Source: Alkalimarinus sediminis (GTDB lineage: Bacteria; Pseudomonadota; Gammaproteobacteria; Pseudomonadales; Oleiphilaceae). From it: 64,000 bases of DNA. The stretch is from positions 1,497,001 through 1,561,000 of the forward strand of contig NZ_CP101527.1 in NCBI RefSeq assembly GCF_026427595.1. The letters are read 5' to 3'. The notes beneath the pieces were generated by a model. That model made no database searches and was not told the DNA's origin. It saw only the letters and a list, made by a program, of their open reading frames with translations. How positions within the stretch are numbered: the stretch's first letter is position 1; each line of letters starts with the position of its first letter. Shown here piece by piece: positions 9,701-18,272 of this stretch. The translations under genes and the position numbers were made by a program.

Positions 9701-9844
9701 GCTTTCGATCGGATGAATTCGAGTGATGCTTGATTTCAGTTCAGATGGAATCGAGAAGTAACGTTGACGATCTTCCTTGGAAAACTTAGGAGGGGTGTCG
9801 AACAACTGTCTTTCTGCGTCGTTCAAAATATTGATAACTGGCAT
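6797..9844 (-). CDS. tnpA: Tn3-family transposase TnpA
   Basis: A full-length transposase of 1015 residues (family about 950-1020). The N-terminal third matches the Tn3 DNA-binding region (DUF4158-type). The catalytic C-terminal part shows the DDE signatures: first Asp in VDVDCLHANHSYKYFG, second Asp in STDTRGYTEQIF, and the ILWNYLYLSD segment close to where the final Glu normally lies. It catalyses replicative transposition through terminal inverted repeats. No frameshift is seen, so it may be active. The KfrA-like gene follows downstream. A cointegrate resolvase is missing from the neighbourhood, so resolution would depend on host recombination or an external resolvase. Confidence 0.95.
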   Translation of the reverse strand: MPVINILNDAERQLFDTPPKFSKEDRQRYFSIPSELKSSITRIHPIESRIGFVLQLGYFRSRARFFSSAQFGKRDINHVAKTLSVEPPTSLTSYVGSIVTRHRIKILDFLNWEPYDSSMAETLVGLAQNFAAQKEQPKFIFDALTDACWKHQVAIPSFSELNTIITDAFNKSEKNQISNLRRAIKPAHSELLDSLLTPITAGSRTTTPLASYKNIDQSMRPKDIKQNVNNMIVFKDMFDQLTDVYGELNINDKATRYYAEWVRKADTQQLTQFTDKENIYLHLLGFVKHHYFTRQDSLVDALMKSVTSTLHKASSKQAEHERSVKEERDKAIHELSKSHKSISKLAKEIISIVESVSATPNEKYHKIEDLVFDYQKNDEIDYSLLEDLDNQLRKESKNHTYYQLLESLSLRLQLKATPIVRALNFDSTSKAKDLFEAVAHFQDSEGNVGKSPPIKFLSKQDRANVERNDFSIPLYKCLLFIYISKAIKSGDLNLAYSYRFRSIQDYMIDKEYWEARKYQILRECNLLEYIDGEAYLAGLKLGLHEKYKIVNKHLADGINTALTFKNGRVSRVSTPKTDYEEKSFISDALSQDGYIPILQLLKEVKQACQFTGDFKHLSPKNVKMKPKEETLMAGILAKGCNIGLGKHASISSGIKEHTLHNTVNWFFSLENIRKANDRIVDAIHNLKLSSAYLKDPEVLHSSSDGRKVTVDVDCLHANHSYKYFGKDKGVTIYTFIDEKQSLFHNSVFSASDREAPYVIDGLLQNEVTDLKQVHSTDTRGYTEQIFAVSHFLGIAFAPRLANIGNQQIYSFSARKTFYDKGYRLLPSRPVSKNLILDHWDDILRFIATIKMKHATASQLFKRLSSYSKEHPLYRALKEFGRIIKSQFILTYFDDEDLRQQIQKQLNRVELSNRFSRAVFFDNDQAFQEGVLADQEVATACKLLLQNSIILWNYLYLSDLVADTSDPDDRRDLIESISQGSVITWKHVNLRGEYDFRRKASNDARFDMDKIRSIKL

Positions 9845-10170
9845 ATCACTACGCTCTTATTGTTATGGTGCGTAATTACTTATCGGTACTCAGCAAGAAA
9901 AGCTTAGTATCGGGTGAGCCAGCCCCATAAATAGCAAAACCGCACAAGGCGGTTTTAATGCGAGACGAAAGTTAGTAAGGCTTTGTCTCTGTATAGCGCC
10001 TCCCCCAGAAGCCGTGTTTAGAGTATGAAAGCGAGTGCGATATGTCAACGATTCGCGCCACTCATGTTTATCGGCTTTCATGAGTAAACAGACAATACAT
10101 TTGTCCACCGGTAGAGTATGAGAAGAAATATTTAATGTGGCTGGAAAGTGTCTAGTTAACTAGTGGCGAT
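9845..10170. other. Intergenic junction between transposon and lipid operon
   Basis: Holds the candidate transposon right end (to 9926) and a hairpin terminator (9936-9956). The remaining 200 bases downstream of the patatin gene show no supported gene. A 72-codon minus-strand frame at 9890-10108 runs through the terminator and looks accidental. Confidence 0.45.
9936..9956. terminator. Perfect 8-bp hairpin, probable terminator of the lipid operon
   Basis: AAAACCGC and GCGGTTTT pair perfectly around a 5-base loop. The stem carries its own A and T tracts, so it could act in both directions. On the minus strand it follows the patatin gene by about 215 bases; the transposon may have landed just beyond it. 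Confidence 0.65.
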
Positions 10171-11016
10171 TCAGATCGTGTCTTTTGCTAACCAATGTTC
10201 GATGGCTGTTTTAGACAGACGAACGCCACTTTCATAGCTATTGAGTATTGGTTCTTTCTTTCTAGTCAGTCTGGATGTTTTTAGCTCTGGTGGCGGACAG
10301 ACCTCTACGATATCTATATCTTCTGGAGGATTGCGTATCATCGATAATGCTTCATTGTAATTTTGTACTCGAGACTGAAACAGGGAGCTAAGTTGAGCAT
10401 ATTTGAGTCCTAGGTAAAGATCGCCCAGACTGATTTTTTTCGAGTAACTCATGGAGCGTGAGCGTATGACCATTATTTTTTTAGCTCCGCGCTGAATTGC
10501 TTCGCGAATAGGAAGCGGATCTGCTAGCCCTCCATCACTTAGCTCAAGCCCATCAACGATCGGAAACCGACGAAAGATAAGAGGCAAAGCACTGGAAGCT
10601 AACAGTATGTTCTCGATGTTGGGCGTTTTGCCTGAAAAGTACACCGGGCGACCTTGGTGAATATCGGTAGCAACAACAATAAATTCTCCGGTAGTTTCTT
10701 GAATGCGGGGAATATTCAAGCGTATTTCTTTAATAGTGATATCCCAAAGCCAGTCTAGGTCAATCAAGTGGCCACCCTTTAAAAAGCGCCATAGATTGAT
10801 AAAGTCAGGCCTTAATGCATAGTCAGTATAAATTTTAAGGTTTCGTTCCGGCATGCCAGCCAAAAAGGCTGCTAGATTAGCGGCACCTGCGGATACACCA
10901 ATATAAAGGTCAAATGGCCTAAACTCTTCTGCGAGAAAACCGTCCAAAACCCCGGTGGAGAATGCACCTCGCATTGCCCCCCCTTCAACAATTAATGCAG
11001 TTTTAGTTTGACTCAT
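10171..11016 (-). CDS. Patatin-like phospholipase/esterase
   Basis: A patatin-family serine hydrolase of about 281 residues. It shows the glycine-rich oxyanion segment GGAMRGAFSTG near the N-terminus, the nucleophile elbow GVSAG, and the catalytic Asp in DGGLADPLP. Such enzymes release fatty acids from phospholipids or other acyl esters. The ATG at 11016 overlaps the stop of the 3-hydroxyacyl-CoA dehydrogenase as ATGA, so translation is probably coupled. A GTG three codons upstream (11025) is less likely. It is the last gene of a six-gene operon of acyl-chain metabolism and could supply or release its acyl substrates. No signal peptide. Confidence 0.88.
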   Translation of the reverse strand: MSQTKTALIVEGGAMRGAFSTGVLDGFLAEEFRPFDLYIGVSAGAANLAAFLAGMPERNLKIYTDYALRPDFINLWRFLKGGHLIDLDWLWDITIKEIRLNIPRIQETTGEFIVVATDIHQGRPVYFSGKTPNIENILLASSALPLIFRRFPIVDGLELSDGGLADPLPIREAIQRGAKKIMVIRSRSMSYSKKISLGDLYLGLKYAQLSSLFQSRVQNYNEALSMIRNPPEDIDIVEVCPPPELKTSRLTRKKEPILNSYESGVRLSKTAIEHWLAKDTI

Positions 11017-12311
11017 AGTTGACACGATAGGAAGTTATCAGCAGGTTCAAACCATTTTTGGCCATGCTCACCTAATACAGATTGATAATACTTTATCCGT
11101 TCCAGGATATGCGCCAAGCCAAGCTCTTTTGCATAAAACATAGGGCCTCCCTTGCTCGCTGGAAAGCCGTAACCATTGACGAATACCAAATCAATATCGC
11201 TGGCACGATAAGCAATGCCCTCATTTAAAATTTTGATTGCTTCATTGATCATGGAGAATAGACAGCGTTCAACAATTTCTTCGTCAGAAATCTTTCGTTG
11301 TGTAATATTCAATGCCTCAGCGGTTTCTTTTGCGAGCGCAAGCACTTCTGGGTCATCAATACGATCACGCCCTTCATAAATATAAAATCCGCGACCTGTC
11401 TTTTGGCCATAGCGTTCAAGTTGATAGAGTTTATCGCAGATGATTTGATAGCTTGGGTCATGTTCTAACTGAGCTCTGATTCCCTCTCGGGCAAAAAAGC
11501 CGACATCAATACCGGCCAGATCAATGACCGAACAAAAACCCATGGCAAACCCGAAGTCCGTTAGTGCCTTATCGACTTGAGCAGGGCTGGCGCCTTCAAG
11601 TACGAGTCTTGATGCTTCTCTACCATAAGGCTCGAACATTCGATTGCCAATAAAGCCCCAGCAAACGCCTGAAATAACCGGGACTTTTTTGATCGTATGT
11701 GCAATTTTCAGGGTGCTCAGTAGTACATCGTCTGCGGTGGCATCAGCACGTACAATTTCGAGCAAACGCATGATGTTAGCCGGGCTGAAAAAGTGTAAAC
11801 CGATGACATCTTTCGGGCGTTTGGTGACCGCTGCAATCTCATTGACATCTAAATAAGATGTATTAGTTGCCAAAATCGCACCGGGTTGACAGGTCTCATC
11901 GAGTTGTTTGAATACCGACTTTTTAATCTCAATATTTTCAAAAACCGCTTCGATCACCAAATCAGCTTCACGTAAGTCGCTATAAGATAGAGAACCCTGA
12001 ATGTAGCTCAGATTGTTATCGATCTGCTCTTGGGTAAGCTTGCCCTTTTTAAGAGTATAGCCATAATTTTTTCGAATATTCTCCAGGCCCCTGTCTAAAG
12101 CTTCTTGTTTTAGCTCTAACAAAATGACCTGAAATCCAGCATTGGCGAAGTTCATGGCGATACCCGCACCCATTGTGCCTGCCCCAATAATACCGACTGT
12201 TTGGATGTCACGAACCGGGGTGGTGGGGTCAAGCCCTGGAATGGATTCGGCAGCTTGCTTAGCTGAAATCAAATATTGTGCTGCGCGTTCTTCAAAGTGA
12301 TTATTCATCAT
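11013..12311 (-). CDS. 3-hydroxyacyl-CoA dehydrogenase (NAD-dependent)
   Basis: A 432-residue enzyme without the hydratase part of FadB. Residues 38-59 form the NAD-binding Rossmann loop (GIIGAGTMGAG). The catalytic His lies in IGLHFFSPANIM. C-terminal dimerisation domains follow, including a second HAD-type repeat (FVNGYGFPASKGGPMFYA). It oxidises 3-hydroxyacyl-CoA to 3-ketoacyl-CoA in beta-oxidation-like routes. Its ATG overlaps the stop of the aldehyde dehydrogenase as ATGA, and its own stop overlaps the patatin start the same way. This places it in a tightly coupled minus-strand operon. Confidence 0.92.
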   Translation of the reverse strand: MMNNHFEERAAQYLISAKQAAESIPGLDPTTPVRDIQTVGIIGAGTMGAGIAMNFANAGFQVILLELKQEALDRGLENIRKNYGYTLKKGKLTQEQIDNNLSYIQGSLSYSDLREADLVIEAVFENIEIKKSVFKQLDETCQPGAILATNTSYLDVNEIAAVTKRPKDVIGLHFFSPANIMRLLEIVRADATADDVLLSTLKIAHTIKKVPVISGVCWGFIGNRMFEPYGREASRLVLEGASPAQVDKALTDFGFAMGFCSVIDLAGIDVGFFAREGIRAQLEHDPSYQIICDKLYQLERYGQKTGRGFYIYEGRDRIDDPEVLALAKETAEALNITQRKISDEEIVERCLFSMINEAIKILNEGIAYRASDIDLVFVNGYGFPASKGGPMFYAKELGLAHILERIKYYQSVLGEHGQKWFEPADNFLSCQL

Positions 12312-13747
12312 GCGTCTTTCTCTGTTGTGCGGATAACCATGAGCCGTAGTTCGGTCATATCTTCAATGGCGTATTTAATACCTTCACGGCCGAGGCCACT
12401 GTCTTTCACGCCGCCATAAGGCATGTGGTCGACCCGCCAGGAGGGCACATCGCCGATCACGACGCCTCCAACTTCCAAGGTTTCCCAGGCTTTTTGTGCT
12501 TTATACAGATCTCGGGTAAAAATCCCTGCCTGCAAGCCAAATTTACTGTCATTAATCTCTTCCAGTACTGCATTGAAGTCGCTGAATGAGTCGAGTATTG
12601 CAACGGGGCCAAATGCTTCTTCATCTCGGATGGCTTGACCTGCACTGACATTTTCCAGCAGCGTTGCTTGGAGCATACTGCCGCTACGCTCGCCGCCACA
12701 AAGCAAACGAGCGCCCGCATGTAGGGCTTCCTGAATCCAGAGATCAAGACGAGTGGCTTCGTTTTCACTAATCATCGGGCCGATAAAGGTTTGTGGGTCT
12801 TTCGGGTCGCCCATTTTCAAGGCGGTGGTTGCTTCAATGATCTTTTCTTTAAAAGTGTCATACACGCTTTCATGCACGTAGATACGCTGAACGCCAATAC
12901 AGCTTTGTCCCGACTGATAAAATGCGCCAAACACAATACGGGTGATGGCATCATCTAACTCGGCATCATGATCCACTACACAGGCTGCATTGCCACCCAG
13001 TTCCAATACAACGGGCTTTTTGCCAGCTTTGGCTTTTAAGGCCCAGCCGACATCGGGTGAGCCGGTGAAGCTTAGTAATTTCAAACGCTCATCTTCAGTG
13101 AATAAATCTGCGCCATCCCGTCGACAAGGTAAGATGGAAAATGCGCCTTTAGGTAAATTCGTTTCTGCTAAAATCTCTCCAATAATCAAGGCGCCAATCG
13201 GCGTTAGGCTGGCAGGTTTTAGAATAAAAGGGCAGCCAGCTGCAATGGCGGGTGCGACTTTATGTGCAACCAGATTTAAGGGGAAGTTAAAGGGGCTGAT
13301 GAAAGAGCAGGGGCCAATCGGTACACGTTTGGTCATGCCTGAGTAGCCCTTTGCTCGGGCGCTGATATCCATCGGGATCACTTCACCGCCAATACGAGTC
13401 GCTTCTTCGGCAGCGATTTTAAACGTATCGATTAAGCGTGTGACTTCGCCTTTGGCATCATTAATGGGCTTGCCTGCTTCCACGCATAAGGCATAGGCCA
13501 ACTCATCAAAGCGTTCTGTAAAACGTTTAACGCAATGTTCCAGTACTGCCTGACGCTCAAAAGCCGCCATGTTTCGCATTGGCTCACTGGCAGCTTGTGC
13601 CGCAGCAATAGCTTGATCAATGGTTTGGTTATCTGCCATTGCAACACAGGTCGCTGTTTCACCCGAGTACTTATCCAGCACCTTCAGATCTTCATTTGCA
13701 AAAATGGCTTCATTCGCCAGATAGTAGGGGTAAGCCTTGTTTAACAT
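12308..13747 (-). CDS. Aldehyde dehydrogenase family protein
   Basis: A 479-residue NAD(P)-dependent aldehyde dehydrogenase. It shows the SPFNFPLNLVAHKVAPAIA cofactor region, the catalytic Glu in VLELGGNAA and the nucleophilic Cys in GQSCIGVQR near residue 280. It most resembles the branch with lactaldehyde, glyceraldehyde-3-phosphate and phosphonoacetaldehyde dehydrogenases; a fatty-aldehyde role is inferred from context. It overlaps the thioesterase gene upstream by 7 bp and the hydroxyacyl-CoA dehydrogenase downstream by 4 bp. With the iron-type alcohol dehydrogenase in the same operon it could oxidise an alcohol to an acid via the aldehyde. Confidence 0.92.
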   Translation of the reverse strand: MLNKAYPYYLANEAIFANEDLKVLDKYSGETATCVAMADNQTIDQAIAAAQAASEPMRNMAAFERQAVLEHCVKRFTERFDELAYALCVEAGKPINDAKGEVTRLIDTFKIAAEEATRIGGEVIPMDISARAKGYSGMTKRVPIGPCSFISPFNFPLNLVAHKVAPAIAAGCPFILKPASLTPIGALIIGEILAETNLPKGAFSILPCRRDGADLFTEDERLKLLSFTGSPDVGWALKAKAGKKPVVLELGGNAACVVDHDAELDDAITRIVFGAFYQSGQSCIGVQRIYVHESVYDTFKEKIIEATTALKMGDPKDPQTFIGPMISENEATRLDLWIQEALHAGARLLCGGERSGSMLQATLLENVSAGQAIRDEEAFGPVAILDSFSDFNAVLEEINDSKFGLQAGIFTRDLYKAQKAWETLEVGGVVIGDVPSWRVDHMPYGGVKDSGLGREGIKYAIEDMTELRLMVIRTTEKDA

Positions 13748-14172
13748 AGAATCTTTTCCAATGCAGTGCGGATGGATTCAGGAATTGGAACGGGTTTTTG
13801 CGTAACTCTGTCAACAAACACATGGACAAAATGCCCCTGTGCCGCGGCAAGTTGTTCGCCTTCTTTAAAGATGGCAATACCATACTGAACAGAGCTATTG
13901 CCCAAGCGGTCGACACGTAGCCCGGCTTCGATTTTATCGGGGTAGGCAACGGCACTGTGGTATTCACAAGCCGAACTCACAACATAGCCAATTGCTGGGC
14001 TATTCACTATATCCAACCCACCTTCTTCGATCAGATAACAGTTAGCAGCGGTATCAAAATAGGAATAATAGGTGACATTATTCACGTGCCCGTAGGCATC
14101 GTTATCACTCCAGCGCGTGGTGATGGTGTTAAACACTTTATAGGCCTCGCGGCTATCAATCTGTTTTTTCAT
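13741..14172 (-). CDS. Acyl-CoA thioesterase (4HBT hot-dog family)
   Basis: A 143-residue single hot-dog protein. The 4-hydroxybenzoyl-CoA thioesterase signature is present: TRWSDNDAYGHVNNVTYYSYFD, in which Asp (of DNDAYGHVNN) is catalytic in the family. It hydrolyses an acyl-CoA to the free acid. It lies between the iron-type alcohol dehydrogenase (67 bp upstream) and the aldehyde dehydrogenase (7-bp overlap). A second, distinct 4HBT-type thioesterase occurs in the HMG-CoA reductase unit at 21.6 kb. Confidence 0.88.
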   Translation of the reverse strand: MKKQIDSREAYKVFNTITTRWSDNDAYGHVNNVTYYSYFDTAANCYLIEEGGLDIVNSPAIGYVVSSACEYHSAVAYPDKIEAGLRVDRLGNSSVQYGIAIFKEGEQLAAAQGHFVHVFVDRVTQKPVPIPESIRTALEKILC

Positions 14173-14239
14173 TTTAGCGTTCTTCTATTATGGTTTTCTT
14201 TTATAAAAGTGTTATTTGCTTTGTATCGTACAAGTGTGG

Positions 14240-15406
14240 CTAGGCATAAGCAGCTTGATAAATAGCAAGGGCATCCTGCTCTATGACCTCGCGAGGGTTA
14301 TTGACCAGCAAGCGCGTTTGCAGCATGGCATCTTCAGCCAGCTTGGGTAAAAAGCTCTCGGGGATGTTCATTTCTTTTAGTGTGCTTGTTAAACCCAAGT
14401 CTTTAATCATGGCTTCAATTCCGCTAATCAATTGCTCGCTGATATGTGTATCACTGCCCGAAAAGGATTGTTCAGGAAAGATACAAGGTGCTAGCTCGGC
14501 GTAAAATGCTGCAGCGTCATTCAAGTTAAAACGCATAACATGTGGCAGTACCAATGAGTTGCTTAAACCGTGAGGAATATGGAAATGTCCGCCTAAGGGA
14601 TAGGCCAGGGCGTGTACCGCAGCTACGGGCGAATTAGCAAAAGCCTGACCGGCCATCATGGCGCCCAGGAGCATTTTCTCACGAGCTTTGATATCGGAGC
14701 CTTGATGTGTCGCTGTTTTAATATTTGCAGCCAATAAATGCAGCGCTTCCTTGGCCATTAAATCGGACATCGGGTTCTTCTTATGTGCACTGGTGTAGGC
14801 TTCAATGGCATGAACCATCGCATCGATTCCGGTAGCGGCCGTGACATGAGGTGGCAGGCCGGTTGTCAGGCTGGCATCAAGGATTGCAATGTCGGGTAAA
14901 AACAAAGGGGTGACAGCCCCCATTTTAGTGGTTTCACCCGTGGTCACGATAGATACCTGCGTTACTTCTGAGCCAGTGCCAGCCGTAGTAGGAATTTGTA
15001 TAAGAGGGAGGCGCTTGCCTTTGGCATTACCGACTCCGTATATATCTGCAAGGGTCTGCTCAGAATCTGGGTGAGCTAATAAGGCGACAATTTTAGCCAC
15101 GTCCATAGAACTACCACCACCAAAGCCAATAATGACATCCGGTTTTACTTCTTTGGCGAGTGCAAGGGCTTTCAGCACCACGGCTTCTGACGGATCCGCC
15201 TCAACCTCGCTGAAGATTTCTACCGGAAGTTTGGCTTGAACAATACTTTGAGTTGCTTCCTGCAAAAGGCCTAGCTTAACTATACTTGGGTCGCTGACAA
15301 GCATGACAGATTCAAAGCCCTGTTCCTGGCAAATCTTAGCTAAACGTGAAGCAGCACCAGACTCGCAAATAATGTGCTGAGCGGTAGAAAAGGTAAATGC
15401 TTGCAT
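14240..15406 (-). CDS. Iron-containing (group III) alcohol dehydrogenase
   Basis: About 388 residues from the ATG at 15406, which has a GAGG ribosome-binding sequence; an ATG seven codons upstream (15427) is possible. The GGGSSMDVAK cofactor motif lies near residues 95-105. The metal-binding pattern is visible as D..VHAIEAYTS with later histidines in AAVHALAYPLGGHFHIPHG. Family members interconvert primary alcohols and aldehydes with NAD(H). It sits between the acyl-CoA dehydrogenase and the thioesterase, so conversion of an alcohol intermediate for the adjacent aldehyde dehydrogenase is a reasonable inference. Confidence 0.92.
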   Translation of the reverse strand: MQAFTFSTAQHIICESGAASRLAKICQEQGFESVMLVSDPSIVKLGLLQEATQSIVQAKLPVEIFSEVEADPSEAVVLKALALAKEVKPDVIIGFGGGSSMDVAKIVALLAHPDSEQTLADIYGVGNAKGKRLPLIQIPTTAGTGSEVTQVSIVTTGETTKMGAVTPLFLPDIAILDASLTTGLPPHVTAATGIDAMVHAIEAYTSAHKKNPMSDLMAKEALHLLAANIKTATHQGSDIKAREKMLLGAMMAGQAFANSPVAAVHALAYPLGGHFHIPHGLSNSLVLPHVMRFNLNDAAAFYAELAPCIFPEQSFSGSDTHISEQLISGIEAMIKDLGLTSTLKEMNIPESFLPKLAEDAMLQTRLLVNNPREVIEQDALAIYQAAYA

Positions 15407-15473
15407 ATGTGCCTCAACAATTAACATTCCCTCTAGCTTTGCTAACAGGATAGCGAAACTAAAAGGTAAAAAA

Positions 15474-17261
15474 TTAAAAAGAAAAATGCTCGGAGTCGAG
15501 TTTCATCAAGTTATCCGCGCCACTCAACAAGCCAGCCTTGTGAGTCTGTGTCCTTGGTAGTATGCGAGAAAAATAAAACTCCGCTGTTGTTATTTTGCTT
15601 AGATAAAAATCTACATCCGAGCTACCGGCATCAATTTGCTCTTGCGCCTTGGCTGCCATTTGTAGCCAAAAGTAACCCAAACAGACGTATGCTGAGTATT
15701 GCAAGAAGTCAACTGACATTGCGCCAATTTCTTCAGGGTTTTCGTGAGCCTTCGTTTGTGCATGTTTAAATATAGATTGCCATTCTGAAAGTATCTCCTG
15801 AAGAGGCATTATCAAATGATTCAGCTTAGATTCTTGTGTGCGGCAAAATGATCTGATTTTTTCAACAAGTTTATTTAGTGTTCGGCCTTTGTTATGCAAA
15901 TTTTTTCGGCCAATAAAGTCCAGAGCCTGGATTCCGTTTGTACCTTCATAAATCATTAATATACGGCTGTCGCGCATTAACTGCTCCATACCCCACTCAC
16001 GAATAAAACCATGCCCCCCATATATCTGAACACCCAGACTGCTGACTTCCTGGCTAACATCTGTTAAGAACGATTTTACAATGGGGATAAAGAAAGCAAG
16101 CAGCTGACCATTTTCTTTGTGCTTCTCTGGCGCACTTTCAAAACGCTCTAAATCTAACAGCGTTGCAACATAGTAGGACATCATACGACAGCCTTCTGTA
16201 AGTGCCTTTTGTGTAAGCAGCATACGCCGCACGTCTGGGTGGACAATAATCGGATCGGCAGGTTTATCGGGGTATTTTGAGCCAGTTAAAGAGCGAGATT
16301 GTAATCGCTCTTGTGCGTATTCTAGCCCTCCCTGGAAAGCCATTTCGGCAAGACCTAGGCCCTGCAAGCCTACCTGAAAGCGTGCGTCGTTCATCATGGT
16401 AAACATGCAAGCCAAACCATTATGCGCTTCACCTACCAACCAGCCTTTGGCTTCGTCGAAGTTCAGTACTGCCGTCGCAGAGGCTTTGATCCCCATTTTA
16501 TGCTCAATTGAGCCACAGCTAACTGCATTGCGCTCTCCAGGGTTGCCATCAGCATCGGGAATATACTTAGGAACAACGAAGAGGCTGATACCCTTGCTAC
16601 CGGAAGGGGCGTCAGGTAACCTTGCCAAAACTAAATGAACGATATTCTCAGTGAGATCATGTTCTCCAGCAGTGATGAAGATTTTAGTCCCTGATACCTT
16701 GTAAGAGCCATCCGAATTCGGTATTGCTTTAGTACGCAACAAGCCTAAGTCTGTTCCGGCATGAGGTTCCGTTAGGCACATTGTCCCAGCCCATGTACCG
16801 TTGACCATTTTTTCCAAATAGGTGTTTTTTAGTTCTTCATTACCATGTTTATAGATGGCTAAGGTATTGCCTTCTGTCAGACCGGGATACGTACGCCAGG
16901 ACAAATTGGCAGACATGCACATCTCATGAAAGGGGGTTGCTAAACTGTTTGGTAAATTTTGGCCGCTAAACTCTTCCGGGGCGGTAAACGAAGCCCAACC
17001 ATTATCGCAGTAATTTTCGTAGGCCTGTTTGAAACCGTCTGGCGTTGTTACCTGGCCATCCTTGAAAATCGCGCCGAGTTCATCACCTTGTCGATTAAAA
17101 GGCGCCAATTCTCTTTGCGCAAAGTCAGCTCCGGCAGACATCACAGCGTTAATAAAGTCATTATCGATATCCAGACCAAGATTTCGATAATGGTCCTCCA
17201 ATTGAATAACTTCGCTGAGTACAAATTGCATATCACGCAAAGGGGCTTTGTAATCTGTCAT
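15474..17261 (-). CDS. Acyl-CoA dehydrogenase with C-terminal extension (FadE-like)
   Basis: A 595-residue flavoprotein of the acyl-CoA dehydrogenase subgroup with an extra N-terminal and a C-terminal extension domain. FAD/substrate motifs include MCLTEPHAGTDLG and KIFITAGEHDL. The family's catalytic-base region reads IYEGTNGIQALDF near residue 440. It introduces the 2,3-double bond into acyl-CoA. It is the first gene of the minus-strand operon, with 67 bp between its stop and the next gene (from ATG 15406). It is divergent from a LysR-type regulator whose start lies 94 bp away, a common layout for LysR control of the adjacent operon. Confidence 0.93.
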   Translation of the reverse strand: MTDYKAPLRDMQFVLSEVIQLEDHYRNLGLDIDNDFINAVMSAGADFAQRELAPFNRQGDELGAIFKDGQVTTPDGFKQAYENYCDNGWASFTAPEEFSGQNLPNSLATPFHEMCMSANLSWRTYPGLTEGNTLAIYKHGNEELKNTYLEKMVNGTWAGTMCLTEPHAGTDLGLLRTKAIPNSDGSYKVSGTKIFITAGEHDLTENIVHLVLARLPDAPSGSKGISLFVVPKYIPDADGNPGERNAVSCGSIEHKMGIKASATAVLNFDEAKGWLVGEAHNGLACMFTMMNDARFQVGLQGLGLAEMAFQGGLEYAQERLQSRSLTGSKYPDKPADPIIVHPDVRRMLLTQKALTEGCRMMSYYVATLLDLERFESAPEKHKENGQLLAFFIPIVKSFLTDVSQEVSSLGVQIYGGHGFIREWGMEQLMRDSRILMIYEGTNGIQALDFIGRKNLHNKGRTLNKLVEKIRSFCRTQESKLNHLIMPLQEILSEWQSIFKHAQTKAHENPEEIGAMSVDFLQYSAYVCLGYFWLQMAAKAQEQIDAGSSDVDFYLSKITTAEFYFSRILPRTQTHKAGLLSGADNLMKLDSEHFSF

Positions 17262-17355
17262 AGTGATCTCATGAATATTCTGAATAGATTCACTTGACTA
17301 TACCTATTAAGACTGTATTTTTATAATTTATATTTTGAATAAATGTATTTGTAAT

Positions 17356-18267
17356 ATGAATATCGCTAATTTTGATTTAAATCTGCTGCGTGCATTTGAT
17401 GTGTTAATGAGGGAGCGGAATGTCTCTCTCGCTGCTGAACGAATGAACCTCAGTCAGCCCGCCATGAGCAATACCTTAAACCGGCTTCGTCAACTATTGG
17501 ACGATCCGGTATTGGTTAGAACACGTAAAGGCATGCAACCCACCCCTAGAGCTATGAGCCTTGAACAACCCGTTCGTTCTGCGCTTCAAATCATTGAGCA
17601 AAGCCTGAGTACGCAACCTGAATTTAAACCAGAAACAGCTGAGCAAACCTTTCATATTGCTACTACTGACTACGTTGAACTGGCATTTCTACCGAAATTG
17701 CTGAAGCATATTAATGAGGTAGCCCCGAGTGTAAGACTTGAGATTCACGCTCTAGGCCCGGATATGCCCGAGGCCGAATTGGAAGGTGGACTGTATGACT
17801 TTGCTATTGGACGCTTCCCCTCGTTGCCTGCGCGCCTTAAGTCGGAGTTATGGTTGAGTGAGCAGCTTGTTTGCCTGGTACGAGATGATCACCCATCTCT
17901 TGAAGTTAATCGAGATAATCAAGCGTTTATCAGCCTTGAATGCTTTTTAAGAGTACCCCAGATTTGGGTTAATGGTGGGCAACGTGTTGGAGTTGTTGAC
18001 AAATGGCTACTAGATAATAATTTATCCAGGAATGTTGCGCATACCACTCCTAGTTTTTTGATTGCGCCAAGCATCGTAGCCCAGACAGATATGCTGGTAG
18101 TCACACCGATGGCGATAGCAGAGCACTTTGCTCAACACTTAGCGCTTAAAATATTACTTATGCCAATGAAACTTGATCCGTTTGATCTGCAGATTCTATG
18201 GCACCCCTACCAGGCTAGCACGCCAGCACATGAATGGTTTTTAAAACAGCTAAGGGGTTTAGTGTAA
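17356..18267 (+). CDS. LysR-family transcriptional regulator
   Basis: A standard LysR protein of 303 residues from the ATG at 17356 (a TTG seven codons upstream is less likely). The winged helix-turn-helix occupies about residues 1-60 (FDLNLLRAFDVLM, then LSQPAMSNTLNRLRQLLDDPVLVRT), close to the NodD/LinR branch. The rest is the type 2 periplasmic-binding-like effector domain. Being divergent from the acyl-CoA dehydrogenase operon, it is the likely local regulator, with an acyl-CoA or alcohol-derived inducer as inference. Confidence 0.92.
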   Translation: MNIANFDLNLLRAFDVLMRERNVSLAAERMNLSQPAMSNTLNRLRQLLDDPVLVRTRKGMQPTPRAMSLEQPVRSALQIIEQSLSTQPEFKPETAEQTFHIATTDYVELAFLPKLLKHINEVAPSVRLEIHALGPDMPEAELEGGLYDFAIGRFPSLPARLKSELWLSEQLVCLVRDDHPSLEVNRDNQAFISLECFLRVPQIWVNGGQRVGVVDKWLLDNNLSRNVAHTTPSFLIAPSIVAQTDMLVVTPMAIAEHFAQHLALKILLMPMKLDPFDLQILWHPYQASTPAHEWFLKQLRGLV

Positions 18268-18272
18268 AGACA

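Larger units (their letters stand above)
5705..9926 (-). mobile_element. Tn3-family transposon (limits approximate)
   Basis: Contains tnpA and a KfrA-like partner but no resolvase and no obvious passenger gene. A candidate right terminus ends at 9926: reading inward on the minus strand it begins GGGGCTGGCTCACCCGATAC, and GGGG is the usual outer end of Tn3-family 38-bp repeats. I could not find a convincing matching inverted copy on the left, nor a 5-bp target duplication (ATAAA follows the right end). The left end may therefore be lost or further out than 5705. Confidence 0.5.

Noticed and set aside
9890-10108. 72-codon minus-strand frame
   Set aside because: It runs through a perfect terminator hairpin and the candidate transposon end, and has no recognisable content.
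12990-13346. 118-codon plus-strand frame
   Set aside because: It lies fully within the well-supported aldehyde dehydrogenase gene on the other strand.
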